Assembly (NCBI GenBank): GCA_965232485.1
Contig: OZ246975.1
Location: 2,914,001-2,978,000, forward strand
DNA: 64,000 nt
Origin: VXPQ01 sp965232485
GTDB taxonomy: Bacteria > Bacteroidota > Rhodothermia > Rhodothermales > VXPQ01
Direction: 5' to 3'
Positions 49,936 to 58,476 of the stretch are shown one piece after another (the first letter of the stretch is position 1; every line of letters starts with the position of its first letter). The notes under the pieces were generated by a model, which did no database searches, was not told where the DNA came from, and worked only from the letters and a program-made list of their open reading frames with translations. The position numbers were made by a program, and so were the translations under genes.

Positions 49936-50725
49936 TACGCTTCATCCCGTGTGGCTTGCATTCGACATAGGCAACAGCGCCATCAAGGGAGGCGTGTTCG
50001 AGGAGGATCGGCTCTGCGATGCGTTTTCACTGCCGCACGACCCGTCGGACATGGAATCCGGGCTGGATGGGGCGCTACGCAGAATGCCCGCCGCCGCGCA
50101 TCCCGCGCATCGGGTTGGCGTCGCGTCCGTCGTGCCGGACTCGGAGACCTGCCTGGTCCGCTTGCTGGAGGACCGGGGTCTTGTCCCCGTTCATATTGAT
50201 GCTGCGATGCGGCTTCCGTTTCGCCTCAATATGGCCCATCCGGAAACCCTCGGCGCCGATCGCCTCGCCGCCGCCGCGGCGGCCTGGTCCGAGTACGGCG
50301 TATCGGGCCGGCGCCATGTGATCGTCGTCGATGCAGGGAGCGCCGTCACGTGTGAGGTCATCCGCCGGGACGGCGTCTATGTCGGGGGCGCGATCGGACC
50401 CGGCCCGGAACTTGCCTTGCAGGCCTTGCGCCAGGGGACGGCGCAGCTTCCCGCTGTTGCTCCCGCCTGGCCGCCCGCGCTTGTCGGGCGATCGACGGCC
50501 GAGGCCATGCAATCCGGCGTTATGTACGGGTTCGTCGAGGGCGTGCGCGGTCTTCTGCGTCGAGTCCGGGACGCGTTGCCGGGGAAGGCGTTCGTTGTCG
50601 TTACCGGGGGATGGAGGCGCCTGCTGGCGCAGGAAGTTCCCGAAATAGATCGGGCAGACGACGATCTGGCGCTGAAAGGCGTGCGACAGCTTATGGCGCT
50701 GAACGAAGCGGACGCCGCATCGTAG
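49907..50725 (+). CDS. coaX: type III pantothenate kinase
   Basis: A 272-residue ASKHA-fold kinase for the first step of coenzyme A synthesis. The phosphate-1 motif WLAFDIGNSAIKGGVF, GADRLAAAAAA and VVDAGSAVTCEVI are typical of CoaX, which lacks similarity to CoaA/PanK-II. ATG 49907 overlaps birA by 29 bp; a GTG at 49949 would start just after birA. birA-coaX adjacency is common in bacteria. Confidence 0.92.
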   Translation: MSARSPQFSNTLHPVWLAFDIGNSAIKGGVFEEDRLCDAFSLPHDPSDMESGLDGALRRMPAAAHPAHRVGVASVVPDSETCLVRLLEDRGLVPVHIDAAMRLPFRLNMAHPETLGADRLAAAAAAWSEYGVSGRRHVIVVDAGSAVTCEVIRRDGVYVGGAIGPGPELALQALRQGTAQLPAVAPAWPPALVGRSTAEAMQSGVMYGFVEGVRGLLRRVRDALPGKAFVVVTGGWRRLLAQEVPEIDRADDDLALKGVRQLMALNEADAAS

Positions 50726-50742
50726 CGCCGGGCGTCCGGCCG

Positions 50743-50815
50743 CGCTGCTTCGTCATTCCTTGCCGGCGCGCCCCACGCAGCCTCGGGGCTTTGCGGACGT
50801 AATTCAGCGTTTCCT
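50743..50815. repeat. element end fragment at the yaaA 3' end
   Basis: CGCTGCTTCGTCATTCCTTG and CTTTGCGGACGTAATTCAGC match the last 70 bp of the 254-bp copy. Only this one end is present. The stop codon of the minus-strand yaaA gene is inside it. Confidence 0.75.
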
Positions 50816-51616
50816 TGCGAAGGCGATTTCGAATTCCTTCGTGGCCTCATTTTCCGTGGAGCCCTCCGGATCGTATGCATATCCGTCCGGGTGTTTCCAT
50901 TGCAGCAAGGACTCCAGATCGTCTACGGCCTCGCGCACAATGAAATTGACCAGTTTTCCTGTGAGCGGCGCCACATTGCCCGTCGGCGTTTGCAGCGCTC
51001 CGTTCTTTTTGTCGTAGAACTTGACGCGCACGCATTGCTCGTAACTGTGGTCGTCTTCCCAGGCGGCCAGGTGCGAATCGGGGAGCATATTCCATACGAA
51101 TGCGTCCTTGAGCGTCCGGTTGAGCACGGGACTCACGATGGGTCGCCAGAAATCGGTCAGCGCGCCGATGTTCGGCACATTCGATTCGATGGGTATCCGA
51201 TGGTCAGGCACCAAGTCGTCCGGACGCAACAACCCGAAAAATCCAGAGAGGATGACGCCGTTTTCCAGCAGGCGTCGCTGGGCGCCCGTGGGCAGCCCCG
51301 GAAAATCCATGGCCTCGTACATAACGCCCGGACCGAAACGGTCCAGGGCGGCCATGAGCGGCGCATCGTAGATTTCCTGATTTATACGGATGACTTCTTC
51401 GAGTTCTTCTTCCCGAGCTGCAAACAGTTCTTCGAGGCGGTCTCCGGCCTTGATGGCTTCCTGCGCCGCGCCGATGACTTTCCGCCGCTCAATGTTCAAT
51501 TCGTTGAAATAGTTGAACGTGTTCGGCGTGCGGTAGTCGAACATGTCCGGAACGAAAGGATTTCCGCCCTGTTGCGATTTTTCGGCAGGCGGAAGAAGAA
51601 TCGAAAAATTTGGCAT
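50804..51616 (-). CDS. yaaA: YaaA-family (DUF328/UPF0246) peroxide-stress protein
   Basis: A 270-residue YaaA protein; in E. coli YaaA lowers free iron and DNA damage during peroxide stress. The N-terminal FSILLPPAEKSQQGG and the central VILSGFFGLLRPDDLVPDHR are the family signatures. The last residues (FARKR) and the stop are read from a dispersed-element end, so the original C-terminus may differ slightly. Confidence 0.88.
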   Translation of the reverse strand: MPNFSILLPPAEKSQQGGNPFVPDMFDYRTPNTFNYFNELNIERRKVIGAAQEAIKAGDRLEELFAAREEELEEVIRINQEIYDAPLMAALDRFGPGVMYEAMDFPGLPTGAQRRLLENGVILSGFFGLLRPDDLVPDHRIPIESNVPNIGALTDFWRPIVSPVLNRTLKDAFVWNMLPDSHLAAWEDDHSYEQCVRVKFYDKKNGALQTPTGNVAPLTGKLVNFIVREAVDDLESLLQWKHPDGYAYDPEGSTENEATKEFEIAFARKR

Positions 51617-51673
51617 GGGACAAGCGGTGCGCCAGCGGAGCGCCTGCGGCCGGCGCCCCTGAATAGTACGGTT

Positions 51674-52009
51674 TTACGTTGTTTTTTCGGCAGGCGGCGA
51701 GGCGGCGCCCCGGGCGTCTCCAAGCAGCATGTCTATTTCGTCCCGTATCCGGCGAGATTCTTCCCGGGCGTCCTCGACGAGTCGGTTTCCCGTCCGCCGC
51801 GCTTCGCTATCGCGCTCTGCGCCAGAGAAATCCTCCACCACCGATCCGATCCGATTCGCCATCGTTTCCAGTTGATAAACAAGGCGACGGCGCAGTTTTC
51901 GCCCTTCTCCCGGCGCCAGCAGAATCCCCGCGGCAAAGCCCGCGGCGACGCCGACGATCAGGCCCCATGCTGCTGTTCGAACGATATTGCCCAGCGAATA
52001 GTGCTTCAT
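51674..52009 (-). CDS. YtxH-domain small membrane protein
   Basis: A 111-residue protein with one Gly/Ala-rich N-terminal membrane segment (AAWGLIVGVAAGFAAGILLA) followed by PGEGRKLRRRLVYQLE, the YtxH signature (LLAP-x-x-G-x-x-x-R), and a charged helical tail. Members are stress-linked in Firmicutes; role here unknown. Downstream on the same strand is yaaA, 57 bp away. Confidence 0.82.
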   Translation of the reverse strand: MKHYSLGNIVRTAAWGLIVGVAAGFAAGILLAPGEGRKLRRRLVYQLETMANRIGSVVEDFSGAERDSEARRTGNRLVEDAREESRRIRDEIDMLLGDARGAASPPAEKTT

Positions 52010-52048
52010 TCGATCATACGCCCGTTCCAGTCAGGTCAAGCCCGACGT

Positions 52049-52144
52049 TTATTTCCCTTTCTTCTTGTGGCGGTTCTTCCGAAGACGCTTTTTCCGTTTG
52101 TGGGTAGCGATCTTGTGTCTTTTGCGTTTACGTCCGCATGGCAT
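52049..52144 (-). CDS. 31-residue AURKAIP1/COX24 (mS38/bS22-like) ribosomal peptide
   Basis: A very short gene encoding MPCGRKRKRHKIATHKRKKR and then LRKNRHKKKGK. Such Lys/Arg-rich peptides with the HK-x-x-THKRKKRLRKNRHKKK core are the bacterial counterparts of mitochondrial mS38 (COX24 domain) and are annotated across Bacteroidota. They sit in the small subunit at the decoding-side rRNA. All codons fit; start ATG complement at 52142-52144, stop TAA at 52049-52051. It lies 39 bp upstream of the YtxH gene on the same strand. Confidence 0.9.
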   Translation of the reverse strand: MPCGRKRKRHKIATHKRKKRLRKNRHKKKGK

Positions 52145-52497
52145 AGCGACAAGCTCCTCTCTGAATAAAGTAGGCCGCGTGGGGCTGGTGAATGTGTTTG
52201 CGCGCGTTTACCCGGTACTTTTCCGGGTCAAAAAATTTATACCCGGAGGCGCGCGAAAAGTTTCGGATCGGGCAAAGAACCCCAACGCGTACTACGCGAT
52301 ATGCCCGGCATGTCCGGGTCGGTCCCCTGCATTGTCGGCTCCGGGATGGATTCCGACATCGAATGGCCCGCCCTGCGCGGCCCTGTTTCGGGTCCGAAAT
52401 ACGGCGCCCGATCAGGTAGCGCGCCTGCGCCATTTTTATTACAGCATAATACGCCGTATCTTGTCAAACTGTTGCGAACCATCGAAGTGCAGGCTGC
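52145..52497. other. 353-bp divergent intergenic region
   Basis: Lies between the minus-strand mS38-like gene and the plus-strand hydrolase gene, so it carries two promoters. A short hairpin ACCCGG...CCGGGT (about 52209-52229) is followed by an A/T run. A further CCCGG-rich palindromic patch is at about 52301-52322. No gene is seen. Confidence 0.5.
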
Positions 52498-53310
52498 ATG
52501 TACACGATCATAGAGAAATCCATTTACGAAATCAAAGAGCGAGGAGGCTTTCGGTATGTTGACGAGGGCCCCCGCACAGACTGCCCACCGGTTGTGTTCC
52601 TGCATGGCATGCTGGGAAACTTGACGAACTGGACGGATGTCGTCCGGTCCGTGGCGGCAAGCGGATACCGCGCCATCGTTCCCATGCTGCCGGTGTACGC
52701 CCTTCCGATGGACCAGACCAATATGGGGGGACTGGTGCAGTACCTGCACGAATTTCTCGACGAAATGGCGCTTGATTTCGTGACGCTCGCGGGAAATTCG
52801 CTCGGCGGCCAGCTGGCCAGCATATACATTCTCACGTATCCTGATCGCGCATGCGCCCTGGTGCTCACCGGTTCCTCGGGTTTGTACGAAGTGGAGTTGG
52901 GGACGGGCAATCCCCGACGGCACGACCGGAATTTCATTCGGGAACGCGCGGCGGTCACCTTTTACGACAAGAAACATGTGACGGACGACCTGGTCAACGA
53001 GATGGCGGACGTGGTTACGGACAGGCCTTCCGTGAGGAGGTTGATCAGGATGGCGAGGGCCTCGAAAACCGAGACCGTTCGTACGCGCCTTCATGCGGTT
53101 CGGGCGCCGACGTTGCTTATTTGGGGGGAGGAAGACGTGATTACGCCCCCGGACGTGGCCAGGCAGTTCGAGGAATTGATTCCGGATTCCGAACTGCATT
53201 TCATTGCGCAATGCGGCCATGCGCCGATGCTGGAGCGCCCGGATACGTTCAATCGGATCATGCTGCGTTTCCTGCAAAAGCGCGTGGGCGCCGCGGCCCT
53301 TGCGGTGTAA
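52498..53310 (+). CDS. alpha/beta-hydrolase fold protein
   Basis: A 270-residue hydrolase with complete catalytic triad: nucleophile in VTLAGNSLGGQLASIYI (G-N-S-L-G-G), acid in LIWGEEDVITPPD and His in QCGHAPMLERPD. Oxyanion loop VVFLHGMLGNLTNW. Similar to epoxide hydrolase or meta-cleavage-product hydrolase types; substrate unknown. No signal peptide, so it is cytoplasmic. Confidence 0.85.
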   Translation: MYTIIEKSIYEIKERGGFRYVDEGPRTDCPPVVFLHGMLGNLTNWTDVVRSVAASGYRAIVPMLPVYALPMDQTNMGGLVQYLHEFLDEMALDFVTLAGNSLGGQLASIYILTYPDRACALVLTGSSGLYEVELGTGNPRRHDRNFIRERAAVTFYDKKHVTDDLVNEMADVVTDRPSVRRLIRMARASKTETVRTRLHAVRAPTLLIWGEEDVITPPDVARQFEELIPDSELHFIAQCGHAPMLERPDTFNRIMLRFLQKRVGAAALAV

Positions 53311-53405
53311 ATCGCGCGCGGCAAGGATATTTGCACGCCCGCGCGCAGCCCTGTTCGCTGTCTCTGTTCTGCCCGCGCAACGCCGTCCACCACAGTGATC
53401 GTCCC

Positions 53406-53948
53406 ATGATCATAAAACGCTTGCACGCGCCGACAGCGCTTCTCGTCGCTTTGCTTTTGCTTGCGGCGTGCGCCCCCTCCCTTACTCCGCTGTACCGGGA
53501 TTACGACATTGTTTCTCTCGATACGTCTCGCGCAGTTTCTCTCGCCGACCCCGCGGAACGTCCGGAAACCTTGTCCGCTTCGCCTTCGGACGAGGAAGTC
53601 GCCCCCGCCGCGGTGCGCCAACGGATCGTGGCCGCGTTGCATGAAGCAGGATGGGATACGACGTCCACCAGCCTGCCGCACGCCGTCGCCACCCGGGAGC
53701 GCATTTTGCAGCGGTGGGGCCTGTACCGCATTGTCGCGTACCTTGAAGTCGCGCCGCTGGGCCGCGGCCATGTGCGCATATACGCCCATCCGTTCCGAAA
53801 ATATATATTCGGCAAGACAAGCAAGATTCAGTACCTGACGCGTCCGATTCGATCCCGATTCCTTCCGGAAATCGACGAGACCTTTGCGAAACATGGTCTG
53901 CAACCCGTCGGGACGCCGTTCGAACGGGACGATACGGTCTTGCGGTAA
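53406..53948 (+). CDS. hypothetical lipoprotein
   Basis: A 180-residue lipoprotein: signal peptide with lipobox LLLLAACAPSLTPLYRDYD. The body holds a two-strand pattern near the end (LYRIVAYLEVAPLGRGHVRI) and a basic patch (HPFRKYIFGKTSKIQYLTRP). No family recognised. It lies between an alpha/beta hydrolase and nfeD genes on the same strand. Confidence 0.72.
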   Translation: MIIKRLHAPTALLVALLLLAACAPSLTPLYRDYDIVSLDTSRAVSLADPAERPETLSASPSDEEVAPAAVRQRIVAALHEAGWDTTSTSLPHAVATRERILQRWGLYRIVAYLEVAPLGRGHVRIYAHPFRKYIFGKTSKIQYLTRPIRSRFLPEIDETFAKHGLQPVGTPFERDDTVLR

Positions 53949-54026
53949 GCCATTCCTCTGTGAATCTTATTTTAAGGGATCTCCGTAAAACGACTCAGAC
54001 ACTTTTCCCCATTTTTTCGCGCCGCC

Positions 54027-55439
54027 ATGAGCAGCCTTGCAGGGCGCTTCGCTTCGTTTCTTGTTCCGGCAGGTTTGCTGTTCGGGCTGGCGTTGCCTGC
54101 GCCCGGCCAGTCGCAGCAAGAAGCCTTGTCGTCTCCGGGCGATTTGTTCGAAGTCCCGCTGCCGGACGGGGCCGCATACATTGTTCCCATTCAGGGGCCT
54201 ATCGACAATGTCCTGGCCCGTTACGTGAGCCGGGCCGCGCGCGATGCAGAAGCCGCAGGCGCGTCGCTGATCGTTTTCGACGTGGATACGTTCGGCGGCC
54301 TCGTGGACGCTGCGGACAAGATTCGCAAGACGATTCTGGATATTGAGCCGGTTACGGTAGCCTTTATCGACAAGAACGCTGCTTCCGCCGGGGCGCTCAT
54401 CTCCTACGCCAGCGACCGCATCGTGATGGTTCCGGGCGCTTCCATCGGGGCGGCTACGGTCGTGGAAGGCGGTTCGGGGGAGGCGGCCCCGGACAAATAC
54501 CAAAGCTATATGCGAGGCCTGATGCGGGCCACGGCCGAAGCCAACGGGCGCGATCCGCGCATTGCGGAAGCCATGGTGGACGAATCGCTGGCGGTTGAGG
54601 GCGTATCCGAAGCGGGCAGCGTGTTGACGCTTTCGTCCGAGGAAGCGCTTCGATTGGGCGTGTCGGACGCCATTCTTTCCGCTATGGACGATGTGGTGGC
54701 GCAGGCCGGGCTGGCCCCGACGGCTTCCGTGGCGCACCGCACCTCGACCATTGAGCGCGCGTTGCGGTTTCTCAGCTCGCCGGTTTTGCAATCCTTGCTC
54801 ATGCTGATGATGATGGGCGGGCTGTACTTCGAATTGCAAACGCCCGGCGTCGGGTTTCCCGGAGCGATCGCCGCCGTGGGCGCCGCCATGTTTTTTGCGC
54901 CGCACTACATGATCGGCCTGGTTCAGAGTTGGGAAATCGTGCTTTTCGGCATTGGGGTGTTGCTTCTGCTTGCCGAGATTTTCGTCATTCCGGGTTTTGG
55001 CGTGGCGGGCATAGGCGGACTGGCGCTGGTGGCCGGGTCGCTTTTCGCCGCGCTGATTGGCAACGTCGGGCTTGCGTTTCCGCCTTTCGCCGCGCTGGCG
55101 CCTGCGGTCGGCACGATGGCGGTCACCCTGATTCTCCTGATCGTCCTGATGTTTTCCCTCAGCAAATATCTTCCAAAATCGGGTCGGTTCGGCCAATTGG
55201 TGCTTGCCCCGGAACTGGCCAGCGCCTCCGGGTATATTTCGTCCGAAACCATGGAAGAGCTGGTTGGCCAGACGGGTGTTTCCGTGACTCCGCTGCGTCC
55301 TGCGGGCACGGCGGAGATTGGCGGCGAACGCATCGATGTGGTGACGCGCGGGGAGTTCGTGCCGCCCGGCGTCCCGGTGGAAATAATCCAGGTGCGGGGC
55401 AGCCGCGTGGTGGCGCGCCCGTCCTTTCAGGCCGAATAA
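54027..55439 (+). CDS. NfeD long form: membrane-bound ClpP-class serine protease
   Basis: A 470-residue NfeD protein. Signal peptide, then a ClpP-like protease domain with the Ser in DKNAASAGALISYAS and the Lys in DKYQSYMRGLMRA, four or more membrane segments (SWEIVLFGIGVLLLLAEIFV and others) and a C-terminal OB-fold (GQTGVSVTPLRPAGTAEIGG). The family works with SPFH/stomatin proteins in membrane quality control; no stomatin gene is in the window. A short NfeD follows 45 nt downstream. Confidence 0.88.
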   Translation: MSSLAGRFASFLVPAGLLFGLALPAPGQSQQEALSSPGDLFEVPLPDGAAYIVPIQGPIDNVLARYVSRAARDAEAAGASLIVFDVDTFGGLVDAADKIRKTILDIEPVTVAFIDKNAASAGALISYASDRIVMVPGASIGAATVVEGGSGEAAPDKYQSYMRGLMRATAEANGRDPRIAEAMVDESLAVEGVSEAGSVLTLSSEEALRLGVSDAILSAMDDVVAQAGLAPTASVAHRTSTIERALRFLSSPVLQSLLMLMMMGGLYFELQTPGVGFPGAIAAVGAAMFFAPHYMIGLVQSWEIVLFGIGVLLLLAEIFVIPGFGVAGIGGLALVAGSLFAALIGNVGLAFPPFAALAPAVGTMAVTLILLIVLMFSLSKYLPKSGRFGQLVLAPELASASGYISSETMEELVGQTGVSVTPLRPAGTAEIGGERIDVVTRGEFVPPGVPVEIIQVRGSRVVARPSFQAE

Positions 55440-55484
55440 CTTGCACTAACCTTTTCGATTCCGGGAACGCCCCTTGAGGAATTC

Positions 55485-55982
55485 ATGGGATTTTTTCTTC
55501 CGATAGCGCTCATTCTGGTGGGTCTCGGCTTGATTGTCGTGGAAGTCTATCTTGTGCCGGGATTCAATGTGGTCGGCATTTTCGGTTTTATCGTTATCCT
55601 GTTCGCTATTGGCTATACGTTCACGGAATCCGGATTGCTGGGCGGAATCTATGTCATTCTGGGTACGGCGGTGGCGGGAGGCGGACTTTTTTACTGGATG
55701 TGGACATCGGGCGCCTGGGATCGCTTTGTATTGGGCACGACCATCGCAGGAGACGAATCCGGAGCGGATCGGGATAGCGAACGGCGGGCAAGGTACCTCG
55801 GCAAGACAGGCGTTGCTGTAACGCCCTTGCGTCCGACCGGCGTCGCTCGCATTGACGACGAACGCATTGAAGTCGCCACGGAAGGCGATTTTATCGCCTC
55901 TGGAAGCCATGTGCGGGTCGTAGCCATGGATCGCCGCCGGTTCTTCGTGCGGCTGGCGGATTCGGAAGAAACTGATTCGTAG
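55485..55982 (+). CDS. NfeD short form
   Basis: A 165-residue NfeD without the protease domain: membrane segments (PIALILVGLGLIVVEVYLVP; GIFGFIVILFAIGYTF) and a C-terminal OB-fold (GKTGVAVTPLRPTGVARIDD) nearly identical in pattern to that of the long form next to it. Probably a partner or a partial duplicate of the long form. Confidence 0.85.
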   Translation: MGFFLPIALILVGLGLIVVEVYLVPGFNVVGIFGFIVILFAIGYTFTESGLLGGIYVILGTAVAGGGLFYWMWTSGAWDRFVLGTTIAGDESGADRDSERRARYLGKTGVAVTPLRPTGVARIDDERIEVATEGDFIASGSHVRVVAMDRRRFFVRLADSEETDS

Positions 55983-56131
55983 GCAGGTTTCGGGATTTCT
56001 TCCCGCAGATTGTCCGTATTGGGGTCGAATCCGCGCGCGCCGTGTGGTATCTTGTATGCTTCTGGACGCCGTACGCTGTTTTTCGAGACGGCCTTGCGTT
56101 CTCCGCCGTCGTTTTTTTCTGTCATCGTCGC

Positions 56132-58450
56132 ATGTCTATCGCCAAGTCCCCCGAGCTGCTTCCGGCTTCCGAAGAAAAAACAGCCGAATCCATTCTGACC
56201 GGTCTGAACCCGTCCCAGCAGGAAGCGGCGCGAACGCTTGAGGGACCGGTGCTCGTCGTGGCGGGTCCGGGTTCCGGCAAGACCCGGATGCTCATGCACC
56301 GGATTGCGTATCTGCTTGCGACGAAACGCGCCCGGCCCTGGGAGATTCTTGCGCTCACCTTCACGAACAAGGCGGCCCGCGAAATGCGCAGCCGCATCGA
56401 TGGGCTGGCGGGGCCTGCCGCCCGCGATTTGTGGATGGGTACGTTTCATTCGATTTTCGCTCGCGTCATGCGCATGGAAGGGGAGCGGATCGGGTATGGG
56501 CGGGATTTCAGCATTTACGACACGGACGATTCGGAGCGGGTGCTGCGTCAGTTGATGCAGCGCTCCAATATTGATGCGAAGCAGTACGCGCCCCGCCGCG
56601 TGCGGCATATCTTGTCCGGCGCAAAGAACCGGATGGCGGACCCTGAGGAGTACGCCCGATCCGCCTACGGGCCGTTTCAGCAGGTTGCGGCAGAGCTCTA
56701 CGCGGCGTACGAAGAGGCGCTTCGCGCCGCGAACGCCATGGATTTCGACGATTTGCTCCTGAAACCCATTGCGTTGTTCGACAAATGTCCGGACTTGCTC
56801 GAAAAATACCAGACGCGCTGGAAATACTTGCACATCGACGAATATCAGGACACCAACCATGCGCAGTACAGGCTGGTGAATCTGCTCGCAGGCGGGCACG
56901 AGAACGTTTGCGTCGTAGGGGACGACGCCCAGAGCATTTATGCTTTTCGCGGCGCCGATATCGCCAACATTCTTTCTTTCCGCCGCGATTATCCGAAAGC
57001 TGTGACCGTTCGGCTGGAGCAAAATTACCGCTCCACCGGGAATATCCTTCGGTTGGCTGCGTCCATCATTGGACACAACCGGGATCGCATCGAAAAAAAT
57101 CTGTGGACGGACAAGGGAGACGGGGATCCCGTGGCGCTTATAGAGGCGGAGTCGGAGCGGGACGAGGCGCAAAAAGTCGAGCGAGCGATTCGGAGCGCTC
57201 GCGCCGCGTTTGGCTACGGCTACGAGCATTTTGCGGTGTTCTACCGAACCAATGCGCAAAGCCGGTCAATTGAGGATGCGCTGCGGCAGGGGGGCGTTCC
57301 GTACCGCGTCGTAGGCGGGCTTTCGTTCTACCAGCGCAAGGAAGTAAAAGATGTGCTTGCGTACCTGCGCCTGTTGATCAACCCCGGCGACCTGGCCAGC
57401 CTGCGTCGCGTTATCAATTATCCTGCGCGCGGCGTCGGGGCGAAGACATTCGAGTGTATCGTAGCCTTTGCCGAGTTGCGGCGGTGCACGCTTTGGGAGG
57501 CCATCGAACAAGTCTCATTGGCGGGGCTTCCGCCGCAAAGCGAGCGCGCCGTCGTCCTGTTCCGGGAAATGATGCGGCGACACATGCAGGAGGTCGAACA
57601 AGGGACGCCCGCCGAGGACATAGCGCGTTCCCTGGTGGAGGAGACGGGCCTCGCCCGCCAGATGAAAGAGGCCGGCGCGCCTGAAGAAAACCTTGCCCGC
57701 TGGCAGAATGTGCAGGAATTGATCGGGGCCATTGCAGAGTACGTTGCGGACAATCCCGAAGAGCGCACGCTCAGTACGTTCCTGCAGGAAATGGCGCTGC
57801 GGACTGACATCGACGATATGGACGACGAGGCGCGCGTAACGCTTATGACGCTGCATGCGTCCAAGGGGCTTGAATTCCCCGTGGCGTTCGTGACAGGACT
57901 CGAAGAGGGCCTTTTTCCGATCGCCATGGCCATCCAGGACAAGGACGCCGTGGAGGAGGAGCGTCGCCTCTTTTACGTAGGGGCCACCCGCGCGGCGAAG
58001 CAACTCTACCTGTCCTGGGCCCGGAGTCGTTTTCGTTTCGGCAGTTCGTCGCCGACGATCCGCAGCCGCTTTCTGGACGAGATCGACGATCGCGTCGTTC
58101 GCACCGCCAGCGGCGGGCAAGTTGCGCAGAAGAAGGGGCGTTTTCAGGCAGGCCCGGACGAAACGTTCGACATTTCCGGGAATTCTTCGTACGATGGGAT
58201 GGCGCCGCATTATTATCGCCGGAATCTGACCAGGCCTGCCTCCAGGGGAAACGGGCGTACGGTGGTCTACGAACAGGGCGAAGGCGCTATTGCGCCGGGC
58301 AGTTGCGTGGATCACCCCGCGTTCGGGGAAGGCCAAGTGCTTTCCGTGGAAGGCCATGGCGAACGGGCGCGGGCGGTGGTCGTCTTTCGGGAAGCGGGCC
58401 GGAAAACCCTTGTGCTGAAATTCGCGAAACTGCGGCTTGTCGAACATTGA
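56132..58450 (+). CDS. UvrD/PcrA-type DNA helicase
   Basis: A 772-residue superfamily 1A 3'-5' helicase for nucleotide excision repair and fork upkeep. Q-motif LNPSQQEAARTLEGPVLVVA, Walker A AGPGSGKTRMLMHRIA, Ia LTFTNKAAREMR, II HIDEYQDTNHAQY, III VGDDAQSIYAFRGAD, IV VRLEQNYRST, V LMTLHASKGLEFPVAFVTGL and VI RRLFYVGATRAAKQLYLSWA are all present. The C-terminal tail ends in a Tudor-like segment (VDHPAFGEGQVLSVEG) as in PcrA. Start ATG 56132 is preferred to 56042, which would add a non-conserved hydrophobic run. Confidence 0.93.
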   Translation: MSIAKSPELLPASEEKTAESILTGLNPSQQEAARTLEGPVLVVAGPGSGKTRMLMHRIAYLLATKRARPWEILALTFTNKAAREMRSRIDGLAGPAARDLWMGTFHSIFARVMRMEGERIGYGRDFSIYDTDDSERVLRQLMQRSNIDAKQYAPRRVRHILSGAKNRMADPEEYARSAYGPFQQVAAELYAAYEEALRAANAMDFDDLLLKPIALFDKCPDLLEKYQTRWKYLHIDEYQDTNHAQYRLVNLLAGGHENVCVVGDDAQSIYAFRGADIANILSFRRDYPKAVTVRLEQNYRSTGNILRLAASIIGHNRDRIEKNLWTDKGDGDPVALIEAESERDEAQKVERAIRSARAAFGYGYEHFAVFYRTNAQSRSIEDALRQGGVPYRVVGGLSFYQRKEVKDVLAYLRLLINPGDLASLRRVINYPARGVGAKTFECIVAFAELRRCTLWEAIEQVSLAGLPPQSERAVVLFREMMRRHMQEVEQGTPAEDIARSLVEETGLARQMKEAGAPEENLARWQNVQELIGAIAEYVADNPEERTLSTFLQEMALRTDIDDMDDEARVTLMTLHASKGLEFPVAFVTGLEEGLFPIAMAIQDKDAVEEERRLFYVGATRAAKQLYLSWARSRFRFGSSSPTIRSRFLDEIDDRVVRTASGGQVAQKKGRFQAGPDETFDISGNSSYDGMAPHYYRRNLTRPASRGNGRTVVYEQGEGAIAPGSCVDHPAFGEGQVLSVEGHGERARAVVVFREAGRKTLVLKFAKLRLVEH

Positions 58451-58476
58451 TCCACTGGAGGTTTATCCCTGTCTTT

